Shown one piece after another: positions 1-8,164 of a DNA stretch of 64,000 bases (its first letter is position 1; every line of letters starts with the position of its first letter). The notes under the pieces are model-generated. The model was not told where the DNA came from and made no database searches. It was given only the letters and a program-made list of their open reading frames with translations. Made by a program: the position numbers and the translations under genes. Source of the DNA: Streptomyces sp. AC558_RSS880 (GTDB lineage: Bacteria > Actinomycetota > Actinomycetes > Streptomycetales > Streptomycetaceae); the NCBI RefSeq assembly GCF_019049255.1, contig NZ_JAGMUJ010000134.1, positions 1-64,000 on the forward strand, written 5' to 3'.

Positions 1-97
1 GCGTCTGCTCCAGCGAGCAACTCCCGTGGTCCTTCCTCACCCACACCGGCCTGATCATTCACCCCTCACCACCACAGAACTAACGAAAAACTCAGTA

Positions 98-950
98 GAG
101 GTCGTCTCACCTGGTGTGATCGTCAGGTTGGGTGCCGTGATGGCGATGGTGGAGCGTCTGGTGCCGGACGCGTTGGGGGAGTTGTTCCAGCGGGTGGTGC
201 CGGCCGCTCCGGTGAGGCCGCAGGGTGGGGGCCGACGCCGGTATGGGGACCGACAGGTGCCGGCGGCCATAGTGTTCGTGGCCACGACAGGCTGCACGTG
301 GCGGCAGCTGCCGCCGGGCTTCGGCCCGTCCGGGCCGACTACGCACCGCCGCTTCACCGAGTGGAGCCAGGCCCGTGTGTGGGGCAAACTCCACCGCCTG
401 GTCCTGGACGAGCCCGGCGCCAGAGGCGAGCTGGACTGGTCGCGGTGCGCGATCGACTCGGTGAACATGCGCGCGACGAAAGGGGGGCTTGACGGGTCCG
501 AATCCCGCAGATCGCGGCAAGAAAGGTTCAAAGATCCACTTGATCACCGAGCGGACCGGTCTGCCCCTGTCGATCGGTATCTCCGCCGCGAACACGCACG
601 ACAGCCAGGGACTCGAACCCCTGGTACGGGGCATACCCCCCGTTCGTTCCCGGCGCGGGCCCCGCCGACGGCGGCCCGCCAAGCTCCATGGAGACAAGGG
701 CTACGACTACGACCACCTGCGGAAATGGCTTCGCTCGCGCAACATCACCCCGCACCTCGCCCGCAGAGCCATCGAGTCCTCCCAGAAGCTGGGCCGCCAC
801 CGGTGGACCGTGGAGCCAACGGTGGCGTGGCTGTTTGGGTGCCGTCGCCTGCACCGCCGCTACGAGCGCAAGGCCGAGCATTTCCTGGCCTTCACCGGTA
901 TCGCGGCCACCCTGATCTGCTTCCGCCGACTCGGCGGCTGAGCCGTCCCC
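98..950 (+). mobile_element. IS5-family (IS427-like) insertion sequence, complete with ends
   Basis: The element is about 853 bp. Its left end starts GAGGTCGTCTCACC (98-111). The right end, read inwards from 950, starts GGGGACGGCTCAGC. The two ends align over about 15 positions with a few mismatches, so they are imperfect terminal inverted repeats. A TA dinucleotide flanks each side (96-97 and 951-952), which fits the 2-bp TA target duplication known for the IS427 group of the IS5 family. The size and the two-frame transposase also fit that group. The insertion lies immediately upstream of the resistance-gene leader. The exact ends are my reading and were not matched to a database. Confidence 0.7.
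140..941 (+). CDS. IS5-family transposase encoded in two overlapping frames
   Basis: This is the DDE transposase of the flanking element. The first frame (ATG at 140) gives the N-terminal DUF4096-like region, with GCTWRQLPPGFGP, up to about 485, including the first acidic motif (IDSVNMRA). The second frame (from about 489) gives the rest, GSKIHLITERTGLPLS, LHGDKGYDYDH and RHRWTVEPTVAWL, which contain the remaining catalytic D and E. The frames meet at a run of six G after AAA at 480-486, a +1 (or -2) change. Programmed frameshifting across such runs is known in the IS427 group, so the gene may be functional rather than broken. The usual ERT of the last motif reads EPT here. The stop is at 939-941. 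Confidence 0.8.
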
Positions 951-951
951 T

Positions 952-981
952 ATGATCTCGATCATGGGCAACTTCTCCTGA
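952..981 (+). CDS. nine-codon leader peptide of the resistance gene (putative)
   Basis: ATG at 952 opens a short frame encoding MISIMGNFS, ending with TGA at 979-981. It starts inside the TA duplication of the IS and lies 91 bp before the nucleotidyltransferase start. Its last codons and stop contain TCTCCTGAG, the exact complement of the ribosome-binding region of the next gene. Short leader peptides that stall in response to a ribosome-targeting drug are known for inducible macrolide and lincosamide resistance genes. I infer the same role here. I see no strong ribosome-binding site, so it could be leaderless. Confidence 0.5.
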   Translation: MISIMGNFS

Positions 982-1072
982 GCGGACCGCGACGGTCCAC
1001 AGACATCCGCCCGGCAGGTGCCGGGTCCCGTCAGCGTGCCCGCACGCTCACCTCAGGAGACACGACCACACC
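952..1072 (+). promoter_or_regulatory. putative translational attenuator leader
   Basis: The leader holds the nine-codon peptide, then three hairpins: 984-989 with 993-998, 1010-1016 with 1019-1025, and 1033-1038 with 1043-1048. The Shine-Dalgarno region CTCAGGAGA (1052-1060) is perfectly complementary over nine bases to TCTCCTGAG (974-982), at the end of the leader peptide. In the uninduced state the SD would be paired and hidden. A ribosome stalled on the leader would free it. The mechanism is inferred from sequence only. Confidence 0.55.
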
Positions 1073-1903
1073 ATGTCCATTCACTCTGCCCGTTCCGCCC
1101 TGGACGACCGCATCGCACGCCTGCGACAGCTCGCCCACGCCGACACCCGGCTGGAGGGCGTACTGCTCTACGGCTCGTGGACCGTGGGCGAGGCCGACGC
1201 CCATTCCGACATCGAGGCATACCTCTACATCCAGGACGACCGCCTCACCGACTTCGACGGCCCAGCCTTCCTGGCACAGCTCGCACCGCTCCAGCTCGCC
1301 TACACCAACATGTACGGCATCCTCGCCGTCGTCTTCGACGATCTGATGCGCGGCGAGTTCCACCTCACCCCCGCCGGTCCAGGCATCGACGAAGTCCCCT
1401 CCTGGCAAGGCCTGGTGCACCTGCCCCGCCCCGACAGCGCCGTCCTGCTGGACCGCACCGGCCGGCTCACCCGGGCCGCCCGGCAGCTGGCCACCTTCCA
1501 GCCGCCCGAGCCGGTGACCACCGCCCAGCAGCTCACCGACGAGCTGGCCAACTGGACGCTCATGCTCGCCCATGTACTGGCCCGCGGCGAGATCGCCCGC
1601 GCCCACGCCCTGTTGCACACCGTCATCGCACCCCAGCAACTCCAGCTCTGCCGCCTGTTGCGCAACAGCACGGCCCACTGGCTCACCCCCAGCCGCGCGC
1701 TCGAACAGGACCTGCCCGACACCGACCGCCACCGCTACACCGCCACCACAGCTGCCGCCCGCGACCAGGACGTGCGCACGGCGGCACGCAACAGCTGGCG
1801 CTGGAGCCGCGACCTGGCTTCCGAGGCCGCCGACCGCTGGACCATCCGCCTGCCGCACGAACTCCACGAACACATCAGCAGCCGCCTGAACGACCATCGC
1901 TGA
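1073..1903 (+). CDS. Lnu(B/F)-like lincosamide nucleotidyltransferase family protein
   Basis: The product is a 276-residue protein of the nucleotidyltransferase fold. The active-site pattern is LLYGSWTVGEADAHSDIEAY (residues about 31-50), the G-S-x(n)-D-x-(D/E) metal-binding motif. The spacing and total length match the Lnu(B)/Lnu(F) group (about 267-275 residues), which adenylates lincosamides such as lincomycin and clindamycin. Substrate specificity cannot be read from sequence, and a relative acting on another aminoglycoside or lincosamide is possible. The start ATG is preceded by AGGAG at a good distance. The gene stands alone behind an attenuator-like leader and is followed by a terminator hairpin, and an IS has inserted just upstream. 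Confidence 0.75.
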   Translation: MSIHSARSALDDRIARLRQLAHADTRLEGVLLYGSWTVGEADAHSDIEAYLYIQDDRLTDFDGPAFLAQLAPLQLAYTNMYGILAVVFDDLMRGEFHLTPAGPGIDEVPSWQGLVHLPRPDSAVLLDRTGRLTRAARQLATFQPPEPVTTAQQLTDELANWTLMLAHVLARGEIARAHALLHTVIAPQQLQLCRLLRNSTAHWLTPSRALEQDLPDTDRHRYTATTAAARDQDVRTAARNSWRWSRDLASEAADRWTIRLPHELHEHISSRLNDHR

Positions 1904-1913
1904 CCACATCCGT

Positions 1914-1946
1914 CTGGGGCCACCGGACCCGATCCAGTGGCCCCAG
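1914..1946 (+). terminator. hairpin terminator after the nucleotidyltransferase gene
   Basis: A perfect 10-bp stem, CTGGGGCCAC (1914-1923) with GTGGCCCCAG (1937-1946), has a 13-nt loop and starts 10 nt after the stop codon. No U-run follows, which is usual in Streptomyces. Confidence 0.65.
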
Positions 1947-2339
1947 CCTGACGGCCCTGACGGCCCTGGCCACCGCACAACGCCAAATGGGATCACCTCT
2001 TATGACGACGAGTCGATCGGCCTGGCGGGCATCGCGGTCGATGCACTGTGCGGCCCGCAGGTGATGTCGGGCTCGTCCTGCGAGTCCAGCGGGCCGGAGA
2101 TTTTGTGCTGAGCCGCCCGGTGATGGTGGCCGAAGCGTGGGCCGACTGTTGCCGGGATACCTCGGAGGGCTGCATTCCCCAACGAGAGTGGAAGACCTTC
2201 GAGTGGTAGGTACGGCGGGGCCGGCGGCGAGGACGCGATCGTGAAGCCGGGATGTGGCTCGACAACAAGCGGGCGGGGAAGCTGACCGAGCAGCGCCGTG
2301 CCGACCTCGACAATGCGCTGGTGAGGCTGTCAGAGCCTC
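1947..2339 (+). pseudogene. spacer with a relic of a helicase-associated-domain gene
   Basis: There is no intact gene here. At about 2250-2325 the plus frame reads MWLDNKRAGKLTEQRRADLD, which resembles one repeat of the helicase-associated domain (PF03457). That domain is common in large Streptomyces plasmid and telomere-associated helicases. It is preceded by a stop and runs into the next gene, so it is at most a fragment. I see nothing else I can support in this stretch. Confidence 0.35.
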
Positions 2340-2921
2340 ATGGAACAGTTACTCGCCATGGACACCGACATGTTCTGGCGCCTCATCGAAAACGCACGCG
2401 CAGCCGACACTCCGCTCCACGAGGCACTCATCAGCCTGCTGGCCGCACGGGGTACGGAGCAGGTTCTCGCCTTCCAGGCTCGGTTCGACGTGCTGGATAC
2501 CGCAGTAGACCGGTGGGACATATGGGCGGCCGGCTACCTCATCGGCGGGGGCTGCTCGGACGACCGGTTCATGGACTTCAAAGCCGGCCTGATCGCTCTG
2601 GGCCGCACCTGGTACGAGCGCGCCGCGGACTGCCCCGACGACCTTGCCGAACACCCCGATATCCGGCACGCGACAGTGGCTGGGGTCGACGAGGCCGTGT
2701 TCTACGAGGAGATGGGCTTCGTGACCGTGGCCGCCTACGGACGGATCACCGGCGACGAAGACGGCTTCTATCCCGCCCTCGACCGCTACCGCGCCCACCA
2801 CGGCGTGGGCGAAGACCAGCCCCACGACATGGGCGCGGATTTCGACTTCGACGACGCCCAGGAGATGCGACGGCGTCTCCCCCGCCTGGCCGACCTCTTC
2901 CTCAAGGAGGCGCAGCGGTGA
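2340..2921 (+). CDS. DUF4240 domain protein
   Basis: The product is a 193-residue soluble protein that fits the DUF4240 family over its whole length: an N-terminal TDMFWRLIENAR segment, then WDIWAAGYLIGGGCSDDRFMDF (family core WxxWxAxYLIxGGCSDDxFxxF) and an acidic C-terminal part. The function of the family is unknown. It often sits beside immunity-like or CbrC-type genes, and a CbrC-like fragment overlaps its 3' end by four bases. ATG 2358 (starting MDTDMFW) is an equally good start, and neither has a clear ribosome-binding site. Confidence 0.7.
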   Translation: MEQLLAMDTDMFWRLIENARAADTPLHEALISLLAARGTEQVLAFQARFDVLDTAVDRWDIWAAGYLIGGGCSDDRFMDFKAGLIALGRTWYERAADCPDDLAEHPDIRHATVAGVDEAVFYEEMGFVTVAAYGRITGDEDGFYPALDRYRAHHGVGEDQPHDMGADFDFDDAQEMRRRLPRLADLFLKEAQR

Positions 2922-2986
2922 ACAGCCGGCCGCCCTTCTTCCGCTACCACCCCGACCCGGTCGCCACCGGCGACATGGGCGCGTGA
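2918..2986 (+). pseudogene. 5' stub of a CbrC-family (UPF0167) gene
   Basis: GTG at 2918 overlaps the DUF4240 stop (GTGA) and follows an AAGGAGG ribosome-binding site. It encodes RPPFFRYHPDPVATG, the characteristic N-terminus of CbrC/UPF0167 proteins, then stops after 22 residues instead of about 180. The following sequence to about 3115 has a second short frame (from 2983) without CbrC similarity, so the rest of the gene has been lost. Confidence 0.6.
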
Positions 2987-3216
2987 CCGAACCTTTCAAA
3001 CCACCGCAGGTCGACTTCGACGACCCGATCGCGGCCGCCGAGAGCGGCCGGCTGGCCGATCTGCTGCTGCGGCAGGTGGAAAGGGCCAAGCAGTGCCGGA
3101 CCGCATCGAGGCCATAACACGGGACGGCGCGAGCTGGCCGTGGGGCCACCGTGGCGCGCGGCCACGTCAGCAGCCGGTACCGTTCGTGCCGGCGGCCCCC
3201 AGTATGGCTTTGGCCC

Positions 3217-3438
3217 TCACAGCTGCTCCCCTCGCAGGACCTTCGGCCCGTCGAGACGGTCACGCAGGTGAGCAACGGCCTTGTCCGGCTCGCCCTGGAG
3301 CACCAGATGCTCGGCGTACGCGACGGCGCCGTTCACCGTCCCGTCGTGGGCCTTGCTGCCGGCCAGGACACAGGCCTCATCCCCGCGGTCGTAGTCCGAC
3401 AGGAGTTCCGCCAGGCGCCGCGTGACGTACCCGGTCAC
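3217..3438 (-). pseudogene. fragment of an unrecognised TPR-like protein gene
   Basis: The minus strand has good coding character for 73 residues (AYAEHLVLQGEPDKAVAHLR and similar), resembling one or two helical repeat units. It starts at a GTG right where the neighbouring IS fragment begins, so I think its 5' part was removed by that insertion. The family is not recognised. Confidence 0.35.
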
Positions 3439-3444
3439 GGGCCC

Positions 3445-3741
3445 GGCGTGCGCATCGCCCGTAAGGGCATCGAGTCCGGCGAGCGATGGGGGCGACGCCG
3501 CTGGGTGATCGAGCGCACCATGTCATGGCTGTCCGGCTACCGGCGGCTCGGCCCGCGCTACGAACGCGATCCCCGCAACCAGCTGGCCCTTCTCGGCCTC
3601 GCCGCCGCCCTGTGCTGCTACAAGCGGCTCCTCAATCTCACCACGTGGGACACGGTCTGGATCCGGCGTTTACTGCGGCACCACACTTCTCGTAACAGCT
3701 ACGCCGGACGATCGTGTAGTGCTGGTGGCGCCCAGGGCTGA
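3445..3741 (+). pseudogene. C-terminal fragment of an IS5-type transposase
   Basis: The frame reads RIARKGIESGERWGRRRWVI, then ERTMSWLSGYRRLGPRYER, the C-terminal catalytic-E region (RRWVIERTxSWL) of IS5-superfamily transposases, and it runs to a stop at 3739. Everything upstream of the GIES motif is missing. It is a different lineage from the complete element at the left end. Confidence 0.65.
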
Positions 3742-3771
3742 GGACATCACCGTTGGGTCCGGGCGGCGGCG

Positions 3772-4434
3772 TCATGCCGGGTGGATGAGGCGGCTTTCGT
3801 AGGCGAAGATCACGGCCTGTATCCGGTCGCGGAGTTCGAGCTTTTGCAGGATCCGCCCCAGATGGGACTTCACGGTCGCCTCCGCGAGGTACAGGGCGGC
3901 CGCGATCTCGGTGTTGGACAGGCCGCGGCCCACCTGGACGAGTACCTCGCGCTCGCGGGCGCTGAGCCGTCTCAGCCGCTCGTCGCGGTCGGCGCTGCCG
4001 CCATCGGGGATGTGCGGGCAGAGGTTCTCCAGCAGGCGGCGGGTGATCCGCGGGGAGACCACCGCGTCGCCCGCGGCCACGCTGCGTATGGCGGTGAGCA
4101 GTTCCTCGGGCCTGGTGTTCTTCAGCAGGAAGCCCGAGGCTCCGGCGTTGAGTCCGGCGAAGGCGTATTCGTCGAGGTCGAAGGTGGTGAGGATCAGCAC
4201 TCTGCTCTGCGGGGAGAACCGGATGACCTGTCGGGTCGCCTCGATCCCGTCGGTCCCGGGCATCCGGACGTCCATGAGGACGACATCGGGGCGCAGCTCC
4301 CGGGCGAGGCGTACGGCCTCCATGCCGTCCGCGGCTTCGCCGACCGGTGCCATGTCGGGCTGGGCCTCCAGGACCGTGCTGAAGGCCATACGGAGCAGCG
4401 CTTCGTCGTCGGCGATCAGGATGCGGATCGTCAT
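3772..4434 (-). CDS. NarL/FixJ-type response regulator
   Basis: The product is 220 residues. The receiver domain (about 1-120) has D9/D10, phospho-acceptor D55 in VVLMDVRMP and the conserved K after FLL. A LuxR-type helix-turn-helix lies near the C-terminus (about 150-210, LSAREREVL ... NTEIAAAL ... ATVKSHLGRIL). Its start overlaps the stop of the upstream kinase gene by four bases (ATGA), so the pair is translationally coupled. It should be phosphorylated by that kinase and bind DNA as a dimer. Targets are unknown, but the palindromic repeats upstream of the divergent hydrolase gene at 5961-6009 are candidates. Confidence 0.92.
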   Translation of the reverse strand: MTIRILIADDEALLRMAFSTVLEAQPDMAPVGEAADGMEAVRLARELRPDVVLMDVRMPGTDGIEATRQVIRFSPQSRVLILTTFDLDEYAFAGLNAGASGFLLKNTRPEELLTAIRSVAAGDAVVSPRITRRLLENLCPHIPDGGSADRDERLRRLSAREREVLVQVGRGLSNTEIAAALYLAEATVKSHLGRILQKLELRDRIQAVIFAYESRLIHPA

Positions 4435-5699
4435 GCGGATACCTCTCCGCTGCTGCTGAGGTCGAGACGGGTATGGACTCCCCAGCCGCCGCCCGGGAGC
4501 GGTCCGGCCTGCAGCTTTCCCCCGTAGGCGGCCGCGCGCTCGCGCATGCCGGGGATGCCGTGGCCGGCTGGCGTGGCGCCGGGGAGGGGCGGACAGGGGC
4601 CGCTGTCGGTGACGTCCACCGTCACGGTCTCGGCTGAGCACCGCACCCGGACCTCCGCGTGTGTGCCGGGGGGTGTGTGCTTGAGGGTGTTGGTCAAGGC
4701 TTCCTGCACCAGGCGGTAGACGGTCAGTTGTGCGGTGGCGGGAATGTGGGTGTGCCCGCCCTGGACCTCGAGTCGGGTGGGCAGCCCGGCGGCGCACATC
4801 TGGTCGGCGAGGGCCGCCAGTTGTGCGATGCCGGGCAGCGGGTGGCGCTCCGCGTCCGGTTCGTCGGTCCGCAGGATGCCCAGGGATCGCCGCATGTCGG
4901 TCAGAGCCTGCCGGCCTGTCTCGGAGATCTGGAGCATCGCGGTGGTTGCCTTGTCGGGCGACCGGTGCTGCGCGTAGACGGCGGCGTCGGTGAGCGCGAC
5001 CATGACGGACAGGTTGTGGGTGACGATGTCGTGCATCTCCCGGGTGATACGTGTCCTCTCCTCGGCGACGGCCAGCCGCGCCTGCTGGTCCCGCTCTCGC
5101 TCCAGGCGTGCGGCCCGTTCCTCCAGGGCCGCGAGGTAGACGCCCTTGGTCCGCACATTCACACCCAGGACGGCGGCGGCGACGACCATCGCGGTCGCCG
5201 CGACGAACGTGGTCGGAAATGCTCCTTCCGCCGCCCAGCGCAGACAGGCCAGCAGGACCCCTGCCTCCACGATGGCACCGGCGACAAGTGTGCCGCGCCG
5301 GCCAGAGTTCGCGGCCACCGTGTAGAGCGCTATCAGCAAGGCGATGTCCGCCAGCAGTTGGACGTCCATCAGCCACTGGACGAAGGCCGCGGCTGCAACC
5401 GCGCCGAACACCATCAGCGGGGCCCGGCGCCGCCACACCAGGGGCAGCGCGAGGGCGGCGGTGAGGGCCACGGCCACTGGCAGTTCTTGGAGCAGGCGCG
5501 TGGTCAGGATGTTGACGAGGAGCAGCGTCGGCAGCAGCGAGTCCCACACCATGGGCGGCAGCCGGGAGCCCCGGCGCCGGGCGGCACTCACCAGGCGCAC
5601 CGCACGTGCGGAGGCAAGGTCGGCGTACCTCGTCAGCCGCACCCGGCCCTGGTAACGCACCGGGTGGGCATTGCCGGACTCTGCGGCTGCCTCGGTCAT
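4431..5699 (-). CDS. sensor histidine kinase (HisKA_3 type)
   Basis: The product is 422 residues. Four or five hydrophobic segments (about residues 50-190, from LLPTLLLVNIL to MVVAAAVLG) are followed by a coiled stretch and the dimerisation motif EERTRITREMHDIVTHNLSV, with the phospho-acceptor His. The ATP-binding region has LVQEALTNTLKHT as N-box and GHGIPGMRERAAAYGG as G-box. I place the start at 5699 because AGGAAAG lies just upstream; upstream in-frame ATGs lack this. It is the partner of the overlapping response regulator. The lack of an extracellular domain suggests that it senses the membrane state. Confidence 0.9.
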   Translation of the reverse strand: MTEAAAESGNAHPVRYQGRVRLTRYADLASARAVRLVSAARRRGSRLPPMVWDSLLPTLLLVNILTTRLLQELPVAVALTAALALPLVWRRRAPLMVFGAVAAAAFVQWLMDVQLLADIALLIALYTVAANSGRRGTLVAGAIVEAGVLLACLRWAAEGAFPTTFVAATAMVVAAAVLGVNVRTKGVYLAALEERAARLERERDQQARLAVAEERTRITREMHDIVTHNLSVMVALTDAAVYAQHRSPDKATTAMLQISETGRQALTDMRRSLGILRTDEPDAERHPLPGIAQLAALADQMCAAGLPTRLEVQGGHTHIPATAQLTVYRLVQEALTNTLKHTPPGTHAEVRVRCSAETVTVDVTDSGPCPPLPGATPAGHGIPGMRERAAAYGGKLQAGPLPGGGWGVHTRLDLSSSGEVSA

Positions 5700-5960
5700 C
5701 GCGCTTTCCTGTCGATTCAGCATCATGGTGGCTCCGGCCGGGGCCGCCACCGCGTGCAGCCCGAGCCGGGTCGGGTACGGGGAGCGAAGCCCCGCGCCAC
5801 CCCGGCGTGTACCGCGGTCTCGTCACGGTCCACGGTAGGCCGCAGTCCCGCGGAACACATGAGTCCACCGTCTGATGGCACCGTGCCGAGATACGACCGC
5901 AGGAGGAGTCCCGCTACCTCCCGGAGTCGCAAAGCGGCCGCTGACCTGGCGTGCTCGATT

Positions 5961-6009
5961 GCGACTGCGGTTGCAGGGGACGTGCGTCTGATGGCGACTG
6001 CGGTCGCAC
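5961..6009. promoter_or_regulatory. two direct copies of a palindrome in the divergent promoter region
   Basis: GCGACTGCGGTTGC (5961) and GCGACTGCGGTCGC (5994) start 33 bp apart, about three helical turns. Each is a GCGAC-N4-GTCGC inverted repeat (one mismatch in the first copy). They lie between the kinase gene start (5699, leftward) and the hydrolase gene start (6066, rightward). This is the layout expected of a dimer-binding operator, perhaps for the neighbouring response regulator. The remaining 5700-5960 shows no gene. Confidence 0.4.
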
Positions 6010-6065
6010 GCGACGGCTACCCGGGATCGATGTGGCAGCGGGTACCCCGCGCCGAGGATGGCCGG

Positions 6066-7520
6066 GTGAACGAGATCATCACGGGACTGCACATGTCCCC
6101 CCTGGAAAGCCTTGCCTTGCTGGGTGCCGTCACGCTGGTGGTGGCGCGCTGGCTTCCCCCCGCCGCCCGCCCACGCGTCACGATCGCGGCGGGAGCGGTT
6201 TTCGTGCTGTCCGCGCTTGTGCTGAGTGTGGCGGGGATCCGCTGGCAGATGCTGCCGGTACTGGCAGGGGCGGCCTTGGCGTTGCCGTTCGCCGTCTCTC
6301 CTGTGCTGCGACGACGTACCGGCCGGCCGACTCGGCGGGCCCGATGGTGGCTGGCGTTGCCGGGATCGGTGGCCTGTATCGGCCTGATCGCCGCGGGCCC
6401 GGCGGCCGCCTGGGCCTTTCCCGTACCCGTGTTCCCCGAGCCGTCAGGCCACTTCGCGGTCGGCACCCGCGTGATGCAGTGGACCGACCCGCACCGTCCC
6501 GAGACCGCGACTGCCGACCCGCACGACCGGCGCACGGTCGTGGTCCAGCTCTGGTACCCGGCGCGGCAGAGCCCCGCGGGCGCGCAGCGGGCCCAGTACC
6601 TCGGACGCACGGAGCACGAGGCGCGCACCGTCTCCGACGCCCTCGCGCGCTATTCCAGCCTGCCCGGCTTCCTGCTCGACGGCGTCCCGCGTGCCCACAC
6701 CCACTCGGTCTTCAACGCCCCGGTGGCCGACAGGGGCGGACGATTCCCGGTCGTACTGTTCTCCCCAGGGCTGGGGGGAGTACGCACCCAGAACACCGCC
6801 TGGGCGGAGGAACTGGCCGGCCACGGCTATGTGGTCGCCGCCCTCGACCACCCGTACGACTCCGCCGCCGTCGTCCTCGCAGACGGCCGAACGATCAACA
6901 CCAAGATCGCCTCCACCGGCGACGACGACGAGGACGACAAGCGGGCCGTCGAAACAACGAGGGTTCGGGCCGCCGACCTCAGCTTCGTCCTCACTCAGCT
7001 GGGCCGTCTGGACCGAGGCGAGAGCGCGGGCCCGCTGACCGGACGTCTGGACACCGGCCGAGTCGCGGTGACCGGCCACTCCCTGGGCGGCGGTGCCGCC
7101 CTGCAGGCGGCCCGCCAGGACCTCCGGTTCGACGCCGTCATCAATCTGGACGGCTACCCCCGCGACCCCGACCTGCGCCCCTTCCACCAGCCCGCGCTCG
7201 CGCTCACCCAGGCCATCAGCCCGGAAACCGACGCGCGCTACATACCTCGCCTCACCAAGGTCCTCAAGCTCAGCACCGCGACGAGCTACCGGCTCACCAT
7301 CCCCGGCGCCGCACACCTCACCTTCATGGACGGCCCCCTGTACCTGCCGCCGGTGCCCTCGATCGTCGGGTCCCTCGGCCGCACCGAGAGCCCCCGTGTC
7401 GTCGCCGCGACCACGCTCGCCTTCCTGGACACCACTCTGCGGCACAAACCCGGTGACCTGGCCGGCGTTCTGTCGGCCTACGGCGACCTCAGCGTCTACC
7501 GCCCGGGCAACAGCCGCTGA
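6066..7520 (+). CDS. membrane-anchored alpha/beta hydrolase, PAF-acetylhydrolase type
   Basis: The product is 484 residues. Four hydrophobic segments occupy about residues 15-130. The extracytoplasmic hydrolase domain contains RTVVVQLWYPA, FSPGLGG, the GHSLGG nucleophile elbow and a late GAAHLTFMD carrying the likely His. This fits the platelet-activating-factor acetylhydrolase / dienelactone hydrolase family found in actinomycetes, serine hydrolases of lipids or esters. The start is GTG 6066; other starts upstream would run through the regulatory repeats. It is divergent from the two-component genes and may be controlled by them. Its substrate is unknown. Confidence 0.8.
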   Translation: MNEIITGLHMSPLESLALLGAVTLVVARWLPPAARPRVTIAAGAVFVLSALVLSVAGIRWQMLPVLAGAALALPFAVSPVLRRRTGRPTRRARWWLALPGSVACIGLIAAGPAAAWAFPVPVFPEPSGHFAVGTRVMQWTDPHRPETATADPHDRRTVVVQLWYPARQSPAGAQRAQYLGRTEHEARTVSDALARYSSLPGFLLDGVPRAHTHSVFNAPVADRGGRFPVVLFSPGLGGVRTQNTAWAEELAGHGYVVAALDHPYDSAAVVLADGRTINTKIASTGDDDEDDKRAVETTRVRAADLSFVLTQLGRLDRGESAGPLTGRLDTGRVAVTGHSLGGGAALQAARQDLRFDAVINLDGYPRDPDLRPFHQPALALTQAISPETDARYIPRLTKVLKLSTATSYRLTIPGAAHLTFMDGPLYLPPVPSIVGSLGRTESPRVVAATTLAFLDTTLRHKPGDLAGVLSAYGDLSVYRPGNSR

Positions 7521-7648
7521 TCAGCTGTGCCGCGGCAGCCGACGGGCACGGCCGTTCCCCTGTCGAGGACGAAGTTCTGCCGGGCGGTCGTCAGCCAGCC
7601 GAAGACGGTGGAGGGGCCACCGGCGCGAACCCCGGAGGAGGAGCCAGG

Positions 7649-8164
7649 TCAGGGGACGAGGACGAGGCCCGTCACGGCCATCGCGCACGCAGTGAAGCCC
7701 GTGATCACCATCCACACGGCCTGGCGGACATGCTCCTCGCGGCTTTTCCGCTCCCTGCGTACCGCGGACATCGTGCCCATGTGGACCTTCTTCGCCACAC
7801 GCGGCAGCCGTACCAGCGGGTACGTCTCGCCCACGACATGCAGGGGGTTGGGCCCGACACCCGTGATGTGCCGGGCCTGTGAGCCGCCCGCCGCCGGGTA
7901 CTCGTAGTAGGCGCGCAGGGTGTCGGTGTGGACCAGCGGCTCCAGTGCGACCAGGACCGCGGGGACCTCGACGCCCGTCTCCTCCAGTTCCCTCGCCTCA
8001 CGGAGCGCGGCCCTCTCGCCGCCGAGGTTCAGCAGACCGAACAAGAGCAGGCCGCCGCCCGCCAGGACGAACGCGCCGAGCACCAGGATGACCATGTCCA
8101 CAGCAAGGACCGTACGCCAGCGGGATACCCGCCGGGAACCCCCGCCCCTTACGATCGCACGCAT
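7649..8164 (-). CDS. DUF3592-type membrane protein
   Basis: The product is 171 residues. A transmembrane segment near residue 25-45 (VILVLGAFVLAGGGLLLFGLL) is followed by a DUF3592-like extracellular domain (AYYEYPAAGGSQARHITG, then VGETYPLVRLP) and a C-terminal transmembrane segment (ITGFTACAMAVTGLVLV). The function of the family is unknown. The start ATG (8164-8162) has a GAGGTG ribosome-binding site inside the divergent gene. ATG 8095 is an alternative that avoids the overlap. Confidence 0.65.
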   Translation of the reverse strand: MRAIVRGGGSRRVSRWRTVLAVDMVILVLGAFVLAGGGLLLFGLLNLGGERAALREARELEETGVEVPAVLVALEPLVHTDTLRAYYEYPAAGGSQARHITGVGPNPLHVVGETYPLVRLPRVAKKVHMGTMSAVRRERKSREEHVRQAVWMVITGFTACAMAVTGLVLVP

